DNA of 64,000 nucleotides from Asticcacaulis sp. AC466 (GTDB taxonomy: Bacteria > Pseudomonadota > Alphaproteobacteria > Caulobacterales > Caulobacteraceae): positions 1-64,000 of the forward strand of contig NZ_AWGE01000005.1 in assembly GCF_000495815.1 (NCBI RefSeq), written 5' to 3'. The position numbers were made by a program, and so were the translations under genes. Positions within the stretch are counted from its first letter, which is position 1, and each line of letters begins with the position of its first letter. This document shows positions 27,239-34,548 of this stretch, in pieces. The notes below the pieces were generated by a model. The model ran no database searches and was not told where the DNA came from. It saw nothing but the letters and a program-made list of their open reading frames with translations.

Positions 27239-28039
27239 CTAGACACCGGCCGCCTGCGGGACTCGTAAACCTATATGACGCTCGCCATTCGCACCCGATA
27301 CGCGCGGGCCGACGATTGGCGGTTGATCCAACAGTGCGCGCGTTCGGCATGTCTCCGTGATGGTGCAGCGGTCGCACACAAAGTGTTCGGCCTTTTTCAA
27401 GTTGGTAATCGCCACATGATTGCCCGTAACGATGATGCCGAAGGGTTTGAGTTTTTTGAGTGAGCGAGAAAAGGTTGCCAACTCCATATGCAGACGGGAG
27501 GCAATCAGGGTTTTGGAGTAGGGCAGGTCGAAGCTTCGCGGGTCGAAGCCATAGGGCACGCATAGACTTTGCAGGTAGCAGGCGATCATCTGTGGTGCCG
27601 ATAGAGTGGAGAGGTGTTCGGCGTCTTTGCGCGCGCCACGCAAACGATCTGCAAGACTGACCAAAAGACGCGGGGCCAGTCTGGCAAAGTCGCCCATATG
27701 ATCGCGCATCCAGTGGATGGGTAATTCCAGGATAGTGGACTCTTCGACGATGCGGGCATTCGCCGCGTGCGCGGTATCTGCGGATACGATTTCCTCGGCA
27801 TTGACGCAATCTCCAGCAATCAGGATGTCGCTGGTTATCTCATGACCATCGGGTGTGCCGCGATAGACTTGAGCCGTGCCCTTGCAGACGACGTAAAAAT
27901 TCTGGATATGATCGCCTTGCCTGAAAATATAGGCGCCTTTCGAGTAGGCTCTGACGCGACTGTTGGCGGACAACAGTCGGCTTTCAACTGCGCCTATGTC
28001 GCCGAAGAGAGGCAGGGTCGCCATCGGGTCGATGAGCAT
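27239..28039 (-). CDS. Crp/Fnr-family regulator with C-terminal cysteine motif
   Basis: 266 aa. A cyclic-nucleotide-binding-type beta-roll (about 10-125), a dimerisation helix, and a winged helix-turn-helix (IASRLHMELATFSRSLKKLK) define the family. The N-terminus has no cysteines, so it cannot hold an Fnr-type 4Fe-4S cluster there. Instead three cysteines lie in a C-terminal extension: C-x2-C-x5-C at 222, 225 and 231. The recognition helix starts with E-x5-R, suited to TTGA half sites, and a TTGAC-N4-GTCAA dyad lies in the intergenic region behind its start. AGGAAA precedes the ATG. The signal (oxygen, NO, redox) is unknown. Confidence 0.9.
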   Translation of the reverse strand: MLIDPMATLPLFGDIGAVESRLLSANSRVRAYSKGAYIFRQGDHIQNFYVVCKGTAQVYRGTPDGHEITSDILIAGDCVNAEEIVSADTAHAANARIVEESTILELPIHWMRDHMGDFARLAPRLLVSLADRLRGARKDAEHLSTLSAPQMIACYLQSLCVPYGFDPRSFDLPYSKTLIASRLHMELATFSRSLKKLKPFGIIVTGNHVAITNLKKAEHFVCDRCTITETCRTRALLDQPPIVGPRVSGANGERHIGLRVPQAAGV

Positions 28040-28418
28040 ATTGCCGTTTCCTAACGTCAGGCCGAGTCCTTTGGAGATAAGACAACCGAAGTAGCCAAGG
28101 CATGCGCCTGAGACCTGTAAGTGGCAAAATCGCCTACGCCAAGGCTCGGAAAGTACTCAGCACCCTATCTGTGAATCAATTTACGGCGGTGCCTATCGCG
28201 GTGATGCATACCACAGTTCGGCATGGTCATGCGCCTCATCCGTAATATCCATCATCTTTTCAGAAATTTGACCGAGGTCAAAGGGATGGGCGGATATCGC
28301 ATTTAGTATCGGGTGTGCGGAAACGAGGCCGAAATTAGCGGGACAGCCATGACTCGGCTTCGGCGCGATTGGCCTCACTGGCGTCGCTATTGCTAATGCC
28401 CAGCCAGAAAGAGACAAG
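28040..28418. promoter_or_regulatory. Divergent control region of the Fnr-like regulator and nitroreductase genes
   Basis: 379 bp between two divergent genes. Apart from the Fnr-type dyad at 28268-28281, no gene or RNA is recognisable. It should contain both promoters. Confidence 0.4.
28268..28281 (+). promoter_or_regulatory. Fnr/Dnr-type dyad TTGAC-N4-GTCAA
   Basis: Perfect inverted repeat TTGAC-CGAG-GTCAA, one base per half site from the Fnr consensus TTGAT-N4-ATCAA. It lies about 137 bp before the Acg-like nitroreductase start and 229 bp behind the start of the Fnr-like regulator, so it could serve either or both. Confidence 0.65.
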
Positions 28419-29513
28419 ATGTCTAATCGTCGCGAACTGATGGCTTTGGGGGCGGCAACGGCCTTGTCGGCCTGTGCCCCCTCTCAAAGGCGTCCATCTG
28501 CCTATGAGCGATTGGCGGAAAGCATCCGTAAGCCGTTAGGCCCTCAGCCCGATGTGCTTGAGCTGGTCCGCTTTGCGGCTCTGGCTGGCAATGGTCACAA
28601 TACCCAGGCCTGGCGCTTTGCCGTCGCCCCGTCACGGGTCAGCATCCTGCCTGATTTCAGCCGGCGGACGCCGGTTGTGGACCCAGACGACCACCACCTG
28701 TATGTCAGCCTCGGCTGCGCCGCCGAAAATTTTGTCCAGGCTGCCGAAGGCACAGGTCGCCCGGCGAAAGTCGTCTTTGTCGGGGAAGGGGAGGGAAGGC
28801 TCGATATCGATCTTGGATCGTCGCGATTGCGTCCTGCCAATCTGTTTCAGGCCATCCCGCTGCGCCAATGTACGCGGTCGGAATATTCCGGCTCATCGGT
28901 ACCGCTGGCCGATATCAAACGCCTGGAAACCGCCGCGGCGGCTGATGGCGTTTCGGTATTCATTCTGACGGACCGCTCGAAGATAGACACCGTCAGGGAT
29001 TTTGTTGTTCAAGGGAATAGCCGGCAGATGGAAGACGCGGCGTTTCGCGCCGAGTTGAAGCGATGGATACGCTTTAACGACACGGATGCTATCGCAAAGC
29101 GGGACGGCTTGTTCACGGCCGCATCCGGCAACCCTCAGCTTCCCACCTGGGCGGGCGATGCGATCTTCCCGTTTGTCTTTACGGAAAAATCTGAAAACGA
29201 CACATATGCCAGGCAGATGGCGTCCTCGTCGGGTGTGGCCGTATTTGTCGGGGATAGAGCCGACCATGCGCATTGGATCAAGGTCGGGCGTTCTGTCCAG
29301 AGGTTCGCTTTGCAAATCGCGGCGCTGGGTATGACATATGCTGTCGTCAATCAGCCAATAGAGGTACCGTCTGTGCGCAGCGCCTTCGCCGGGTGGTTGG
29401 GCATGGGCAAGGCGCGTCCGGATTTCGTGCTGCGATTTGGCTACGCCAAACTGAACCAAGGCTTGCCGAAGTCTCTGCGCCGGTCTGTCACCGATATTGT
29501 CATCCAAGGATGA
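28419..29513 (+). CDS. Acg-family nitroreductase-like protein with lipoprotein-type signal
   Basis: 364 aa. The N-terminus NRRELMALGAATALSACAPS combines a twin-Arg-like start with a lipobox (LSAC), so the protein is probably exported and lipid-anchored. The rest is a double nitroreductase fold of the Acg type: LAGNGHNTQAWRF near 66, an AENFVQAAEG helix and a C-terminal FAGWLGMGKARPDFVLRFGY. Acg (Rv2032) of M. tuberculosis is a hypoxia-induced FMN-sequestering protein. The location next to an Fnr-like regulator and stress genes agrees with that theme. Enzymatic activity is not certain, because Acg proteins lack a lid residue set. Confidence 0.83.
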   Translation: MSNRRELMALGAATALSACAPSQRRPSAYERLAESIRKPLGPQPDVLELVRFAALAGNGHNTQAWRFAVAPSRVSILPDFSRRTPVVDPDDHHLYVSLGCAAENFVQAAEGTGRPAKVVFVGEGEGRLDIDLGSSRLRPANLFQAIPLRQCTRSEYSGSSVPLADIKRLETAAAADGVSVFILTDRSKIDTVRDFVVQGNSRQMEDAAFRAELKRWIRFNDTDAIAKRDGLFTAASGNPQLPTWAGDAIFPFVFTEKSENDTYARQMASSSGVAVFVGDRADHAHWIKVGRSVQRFALQIAALGMTYAVVNQPIEVPSVRSAFAGWLGMGKARPDFVLRFGYAKLNQGLPKSLRRSVTDIVIQG

Positions 29514-29606
29514 GCCACTCTCGCTCGCTGCGGGCGGACCTCTCGCGGATGGGACTCAAAGCTATCACCTCCATGCCCGCGAGGGCGATTAAGGATTGGC
29601 ACGTGA

Positions 29607-32120
29607 ATGGACAATAAACGGACATCTTCGGGCCTAACCGGAGTTGAGGCACAGGCGCGTTTGCAAGCCGAAGGTTTCAATGAACTGCCGTCACCGGACA
29701 AGCGGACGCCCCTTCGGATCATTTTGGAAGTTATGCGTGAGCCCATGCTCGCCTTGCTTCTGGTCGGTGGGCTTATCTACCTTCTGATCGGGGACCTGAA
29801 GGAAGCCTTGATCCTTTTGATCTTCGCCATCTTGTCCGTGATGATCACGGTCTTTCAGGAGGCGCGCACGGAGCGTGTGCTTGAGGCGCTGCGCGACCTG
29901 ACCAGTCCTCAGGCGCTGGTTATCCGCGACGGCGCGCGCCTCAAAATCCCCGGGCGCGACGTTGTGCGTGGCGATCTGATTGTGCTGGCCGAAGGGGACA
30001 GGGTTCCCGCCGATGCCAGACTGGTGGAAAGCCACGATCTCCAGGTCGATGAATCATTGTTGACGGGTGAATCTTTACCGGTTTCAAAATCCCCGGACGG
30101 AAAAGAAGATGGCGCTAACCTTGTCTTTTCCGGCGCGCTCATCGTCCGCGGGACGGCGATCGCCGAGGTCGTCGCCACGGGAATCAAAAGCAAGATCGGT
30201 CAAATTGGACACTCGCTAAACAGCCTCAAAACGGAGGTGCCGCGACTCCAGACAGAGACCCGCAAGCTGGTGATGATTTTTGCCATGGTCGCGGCGGTTG
30301 TCTGCGGGCTGGTTGTTGTGCTCTACGGCCTGCTTCGCGGCGGATGGCTTCAGGCCATTTTGGCAGGTATCGCCCTGGGCATGTCAATGCTGCCGGAGGA
30401 GTTCCCGGTGGTGCTTACGGTGTTCATGGCCATGGGGGCATGGCGGATTTCCAAGGCACATGTTTTGACCCGACGGGCCTCTGCCATTGAAACCCTTGGA
30501 TCTGCCACCGTACTGTGCACCGACAAGACTGGCACCTTGACTGAAAACAAGATGTCGCTGGCTGAGTTTCATCTGAAGGACGGTCAGAGTCTTACCGCCA
30601 AAGATGAGTTACCGGCCGCTTTCCTCGAACTTGCCGAATACGGTCGGCTGGCTAGTGATCCCGAGCCCTTTGATCCCATGGAAAAAGCTTTTCATGCGTT
30701 CAGGGCGGAAAGTCATACCCGGCTTTCGGGCGAACATACACTTTTGAAGTCTTATGGATTGCGACCGGATTTTCTCGCCATGTCGCAGGTTTGGGGCACA
30801 GGTGTCTCTGGAGCACAGGTGGTTATTGCGGCAAAAGGGGCACCGGAAGCCATAGCCGAGCTTTGCCGCCTGACGCTTGATGAGGTGTCGGCGCTGGAAG
30901 CTTCGGCAAGCGCAATGGCCGCTCATGGGCTGAGGGTTCTGGGCATTGCGCGGGCGCTACATAACGGCGCGAACCTGCCTGCGACTCAGCGCGAGTTCAT
31001 GTTTGAATGCCTGGGACTGGTTGGCCTTGCCGACCCGCTGCGTGCGGGCGTCCCTGCCGCGATAAAGGACTGCCGGGCGGCGGGCATCCGCGTCGTCATG
31101 ATTACCGGCGACTATCCACTGACCGCACAGGTCATTGCCCGAGAGGCGGGCCTGTTCGAAGGGGACGGTTTCGAAGAGGTCATCGCCGGCGACGAGCTTG
31201 CCAAGATGAGCGATAAGGACCTTGCGCAACGGATCAAGGTGGCGACGGTTTTCGCCCGCATTCAACCCGATCAGAAATTGCGCCTCGTTCAGGCGCTGAA
31301 AGCCAATGGCGAGATTGTCGCCATGACGGGGGACGGTGTCAACGATGCGCCCTCTCTCAAGGCGGCGCATATCGGCATTGCGATGGGAGGACGAGGCACG
31401 GACGTTGCCCGCGAAGCCTCGTCTTTGATCCTCCTCGACGACGACTTTGGTTCGATTGTGATCGCCATTCGGTTGGGGCGACGCATCTATGACAATCTAC
31501 GCAAGGCCATGGCATTCATTTTTGCCGTGCACGTCCCCATTGCCGGATTGGCGCTACTTCCTCTGATCTTTGGCCTTCCCATACTGTTCGGTCCCATGCA
31601 TATCGCGTTTCTGGAAATGGTGATCGATCCGGTGTGCTCACTGGTCTTCGAAGCAGAAAGTGAAGAAGACAACGTCATGCAGAGGCCACCGCGCGCGCCT
31701 GACGAGCCCTTATTCTCCAAAGAACTCATCGTCTGGAGCGTCTTGCAGGGTGCCCTTGCACTCACGCTCGTGGCGACGATCTTCGTGATCGGCTTGAGCC
31801 TCGGAATGGTTGAAAACGAAGTGCGAGCCCTGGCCTTCTTCTCACTGATCTTGACGATTGTTGCGCTGATCTTCGTCAATCGGTCTTATAGCGCCTCACT
31901 CATGACGGCTCTGAAACGGCCCAATCCCGTATTGGCCTATGTGCTCGTCGCGGTGGCTGCCATGCTCGCGCTTACCCTGTTATGGCCCTTTGCACGTGAC
32001 CTGTTTCGCTTCGGTCCATTGCATTGGGACGACCTTTGCTTGAGTCTGGGAGCGGGCATTGCAGCCCTCATCGTATTGGAAGTGTTGAAGCCGCTGTGGC
32101 GCAGGTGGCTATCGGCCTGA
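29607..32120 (+). CDS. Cation-translocating P-type ATPase (PEEFP type)
   Basis: 837 aa P2-like cation pump. It has the N-terminal cation-ATPase domain (SGLTGVEAQARLQAEGFNEL), the actuator loop LLTGESLPVSK, the phosphorylated Asp in CTDKTGTLTENKM (about 306), the hinge MTGDGVNDAPSLK, and a C-terminal bundle of membrane helices. The M4 ion-binding motif is PEEFP (about 264) instead of the PEGLP of calcium pumps. This places it in a subgroup of uncertain ion specificity, related to CtpF-like proteins. It follows the Acg-like gene by 93 bp and precedes a universal stress protein. Confidence 0.92.
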   Translation: MDNKRTSSGLTGVEAQARLQAEGFNELPSPDKRTPLRIILEVMREPMLALLLVGGLIYLLIGDLKEALILLIFAILSVMITVFQEARTERVLEALRDLTSPQALVIRDGARLKIPGRDVVRGDLIVLAEGDRVPADARLVESHDLQVDESLLTGESLPVSKSPDGKEDGANLVFSGALIVRGTAIAEVVATGIKSKIGQIGHSLNSLKTEVPRLQTETRKLVMIFAMVAAVVCGLVVVLYGLLRGGWLQAILAGIALGMSMLPEEFPVVLTVFMAMGAWRISKAHVLTRRASAIETLGSATVLCTDKTGTLTENKMSLAEFHLKDGQSLTAKDELPAAFLELAEYGRLASDPEPFDPMEKAFHAFRAESHTRLSGEHTLLKSYGLRPDFLAMSQVWGTGVSGAQVVIAAKGAPEAIAELCRLTLDEVSALEASASAMAAHGLRVLGIARALHNGANLPATQREFMFECLGLVGLADPLRAGVPAAIKDCRAAGIRVVMITGDYPLTAQVIAREAGLFEGDGFEEVIAGDELAKMSDKDLAQRIKVATVFARIQPDQKLRLVQALKANGEIVAMTGDGVNDAPSLKAAHIGIAMGGRGTDVAREASSLILLDDDFGSIVIAIRLGRRIYDNLRKAMAFIFAVHVPIAGLALLPLIFGLPILFGPMHIAFLEMVIDPVCSLVFEAESEEDNVMQRPPRAPDEPLFSKELIVWSVLQGALALTLVATIFVIGLSLGMVENEVRALAFFSLILTIVALIFVNRSYSASLMTALKRPNPVLAYVLVAVAAMLALTLLWPFARDLFRFGPLHWDDLCLSLGAGIAALIVLEVLKPLWRRWLSA

Positions 32121-32129
32121 GTTAAGCCT

Positions 32130-32150
32130 CAGGGCCTCCAAGCGGCCCTG
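32130..32150 (+). terminator. Hairpin after the P-type ATPase gene
   Basis: Perfect stem CAGGGCC/GGCCCTG with a 7-base loop, beginning 9 bp after the stop codon. No T-run follows, so it may be a rho-independent terminator of weak type or only an mRNA-end stabiliser. Confidence 0.45.
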
Positions 32151-32197
32151 TATGCAATGTGCATCCCTTTCCCCCGAGGCGCTTTATTTGGCTGGAT

Positions 32198-32211
32198 TTG
32201 ATCATAGACAA
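32198..32211 (+). promoter_or_regulatory. Imperfect Fnr box upstream of the universal stress protein
   Basis: TTGAT-CATA-GACAA: the left half matches the Fnr consensus exactly and the right half at three of five bases. It is centred about 51 bp before the start codon. The position suits an activator site just upstream of a promoter. Confidence 0.45.
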
Positions 32212-32255
32212 ACCCAGCCTGCCCCGTTGGCCTATGCTGCAATGGGTCAAATGGG

Positions 32256-33158
32256 ATGAAGATGATGTGTATAAAGTCCATTATGTGCGTCTTTAGCGGC
32301 AATGCCGATGAAGAGACGGCGCTGAGTACAGCCTTCAATCTGGCGTACACGGCAAAGGGCAGTCTGCGGGTTCTGCATATAGCTGCGCCGCCCATCCTTT
32401 ATGGCGCCGCGATCGGAGCGGCCTATGCGTCCGGGCCGTACCCGAACGGCGACCTGGCGGACATTCTGGAAAAAGATGCCCGTGAATTGACCGAGACGGC
32501 GCTTAAGGCCGTCATCCGCCTCTCAAATAGTCGCATGGTGACCTTGGTCGAAGAGGGTGTTCAGGCAACAGCCGGCCGAGCACAGGCAAGCTTCCGCGCC
32601 TTGATTGGAACCGTAAGCGAGTGCCTGCCGGCCGAAGGGCGTTCCGTCGATCTCGTCGTCGCAGGCTATGACAATAGTTATGGTGGCAATTTCGAGACGA
32701 TATTGACGACGCTGTTCAAGACCGGCAGCCCTGTATTAGCCATTCCCAGACTGTCGGATGTTGTTCTGTCTGAGACGGGGTATGCCCGTACGGTTGCGGT
32801 TGCCTGGGATGGCAGCCTGACGGCATCCCGCGCGCTTCGAGCGGCCATGCCTTATCTTGTGCGGGCAGAAACCGTATACCTGGTCAGCGTCGAAGGCATG
32901 AATGACCCGGTCGATACGGTCGGTAACCGCGACATTATGAGCTACCTGGCAGTTCACGGCATTTCTGCCCAGTTCATCCACTGTGAACGCGTCGCGCACG
33001 GCATTGGGCATATCCTCCTTGAAAAGGCATATGATCTGAAAGCGGACCTTCTGGTCATGGGGGCTTATGGTCGCGGTCACATTGGCGAGATGATCTTAGG
33101 CGGGGTGAGCAACCACCTCCTGAAGCATTCACGACTGCCGCTGTTCTTAGCCCACTGA
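32256..33158 (+). CDS. Universal stress protein, tandem-domain
   Basis: 300 aa, large enough for two UspA units. The second unit is clear: VAVAWDGSLTASRALRAAMP near 183 and the ATP-binding end motif GAYGRGHIGEMILGGVSNHL (about 269-288). The first is more divergent (CVFSGNADEETALSTAFNLA). Such proteins accumulate during growth arrest, low oxygen or starvation. An imperfect Fnr box stands upstream, and a nitroreductase gene follows within 12 bp, suggesting an operon. Several ATG codons cluster at the start (32256, 32262, 32265), and the first is used. Confidence 0.9.
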   Translation: MKMMCIKSIMCVFSGNADEETALSTAFNLAYTAKGSLRVLHIAAPPILYGAAIGAAYASGPYPNGDLADILEKDARELTETALKAVIRLSNSRMVTLVEEGVQATAGRAQASFRALIGTVSECLPAEGRSVDLVVAGYDNSYGGNFETILTTLFKTGSPVLAIPRLSDVVLSETGYARTVAVAWDGSLTASRALRAAMPYLVRAETVYLVSVEGMNDPVDTVGNRDIMSYLAVHGISAQFIHCERVAHGIGHILLEKAYDLKADLLVMGAYGRGHIGEMILGGVSNHLLKHSRLPLFLAH

Positions 33159-33170
33159 GGCCCCTTGGTT

Positions 33171-33821
33171 ATGACGGGTCTTCGCTCAGACGAATTGGGA
33201 TTACATGTGTCCGTGTGCCTGGGCGACGAAAATCTGCGCCCAAAACCGCGTCTAAGCGTTACGGACGCCATCTACAATCAACAGACGGTGCATGATTTCC
33301 AGCCGCAACCGGTTCCCGCTGCGTCGATACATGCGCTCCTCTATGCGGCTATTCAGGCGCCGATGGTCCAGTCCTGCGAACAGTATTCTTTTGCGATTGT
33401 CCAGGGCCGGAAGGCCTTGGCGGAGCTGTCGGACTGGTCGGCGCGATCGTTTAGCGCGCTTGAGGATCAGACACTTGAAACGCCTTCACCGCCGGGTCTG
33501 GGATACTTGGCGGCGGATGATCGCAACATTTTCTTCAATGCCAGCACGCTGATCATCTTCTATGGATCGTGTGCCAGCACGCTGAGCTTGCCCGATGTCT
33601 GGCTGGCAGCGGGTAATCTCATTCTGGCCGCCTGCGGCATGGGCTATGGCACGCGTATTGTCGTTGAAGCGATTGAGGCGTTGAATTCGCCGGAATGGCG
33701 GCGGCGAATGAAGGTGCCGCCGCATCTGTTTGCGGTTGCACCGATTATTGTCGGCGTAGCCGCAGGCGCCCGGTCTGAGACCTCGCGCAAGGCGCCCGAT
33801 ATTGTCAGCTGGTCGACATAG
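33171..33821 (+). CDS. Nitroreductase-family protein
   Basis: 216 aa FMN-dependent oxidoreductase of the nitroreductase fold. The N-terminal DAIYNQQTVHDFQPQPVP corresponds to the family's usual RRSxRxF start, with His-Asp-Phe replacing the arginines that normally bind FMN phosphate. The middle segment (LPDVWLAAGNLILAACGMGY) is the typical dimer and active-site helix. The ATG at 33171 is chosen; a TTG at 33165 is also open. It lies 12 bp after the universal stress protein gene in the same direction. Substrate unknown. Confidence 0.87.
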   Translation: MTGLRSDELGLHVSVCLGDENLRPKPRLSVTDAIYNQQTVHDFQPQPVPAASIHALLYAAIQAPMVQSCEQYSFAIVQGRKALAELSDWSARSFSALEDQTLETPSPPGLGYLAADDRNIFFNASTLIIFYGSCASTLSLPDVWLAAGNLILAACGMGYGTRIVVEAIEALNSPEWRRRMKVPPHLFAVAPIIVGVAAGARSETSRKAPDIVSWST

Positions 33822-33856
33822 GGCTTCCGCCTCTTTCGCGTCAGATTTAAGGCTCG

Positions 33857-34435
33857 CTATACCGGTACACGACGGCTCCAGTCGATAACGTTGGCAAGAC
33901 GCGTGGCCATTTGATCCGGGCGGTTTCGTCCCTGAAAATCGGAGGTCATCCAGTGAACCACCATGCCGACAATGCCGCTTATCAGAAAAACGGTGGCGTC
34001 GGTTTCTTCCGCGTCGCCGTCGGATGCACGGAGGGTTCGGTGGGCGACGAACGGTAACAGATCTTCAAAGACGTCCAGTGAACCCACCCCGGCACGCACG
34101 CGAAGATAAAAGTCTTTGTGCGCCTTCAGATGCTCAAAGATCGGCAACGCCCGGGCGATTATGTCATCTCTTATCCCCTCTGATCCGAGGGCTGCGAGGG
34201 CCATCGGTTCGACGGGTGGAAAGGCTGTACTCAGGCGCTTGAGGGCCGCCGCCTTTGCCGCAGTCTGCAAGTCCGGGAAGTGCTGGTAGAAGGTGGGGCG
34301 GCTTACGCCGGCGCGTCTGACCACATCCGTGATTGAAATCTCGCTTAGTGCCCGTTCATCCAGCAAGTCCGAAATGGCCCCGATCAAAGCCTCAAACGAG
34401 CGCAAAAAGCGGGGGTCGTCTGTATTTTCTGCCAA
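33857..34435 (-). CDS. TetR-family repressor, divergent from the CYP102 gene
   Basis: 192 aa from the chosen TTG start. The N-terminal helix-turn-helix (SITDVVRRAGVSRPTFYQHF) is typical TetR, followed by an all-helical ligand domain. The open frame extends to ATGs at 34504 and 34534, but that stretch is AT-rich, would encode an odd Lys/Asn/Arg-rich peptide and covers the probable operator. TTG at 34435 has AGAGG seven bases upstream. Fatty-acid-responsive TetR repressors next to CYP102 genes are known from Bacillus (BM3R1), so control of the neighbouring P450 is likely. The start remains open. Confidence 0.85.
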   Translation of the reverse strand: MAENTDDPRFLRSFEALIGAISDLLDERALSEISITDVVRRAGVSRPTFYQHFPDLQTAAKAAALKRLSTAFPPVEPMALAALGSEGIRDDIIARALPIFEHLKAHKDFYLRVRAGVGSLDVFEDLLPFVAHRTLRASDGDAEETDATVFLISGIVGMVVHWMTSDFQGRNRPDQMATRLANVIDWSRRVPV

Positions 34436-34476
34436 TGGCTTGCCTCTCAACTCGCATCGCTTATTTATTTTACGTT

Positions 34477-34503
34477 TGTTAAATAGATGTTTTATCGTTA
34501 ACA
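34477..34503. promoter_or_regulatory. Candidate TetR operator between tetR and CYP102
   Basis: Inverted repeat TGTTAA-N15-TTAACA in the AT-rich gap between the two divergent genes, centred at about 34490. It overlaps the region where both promoters must lie, as expected for an operator controlling both. Assignment by position only. Confidence 0.45.
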
Positions 34504-34548
34504 TAGCTTTGGCCTGTCGCAAGGGCGCGCGCAAGTAAGGTGTTTGTC

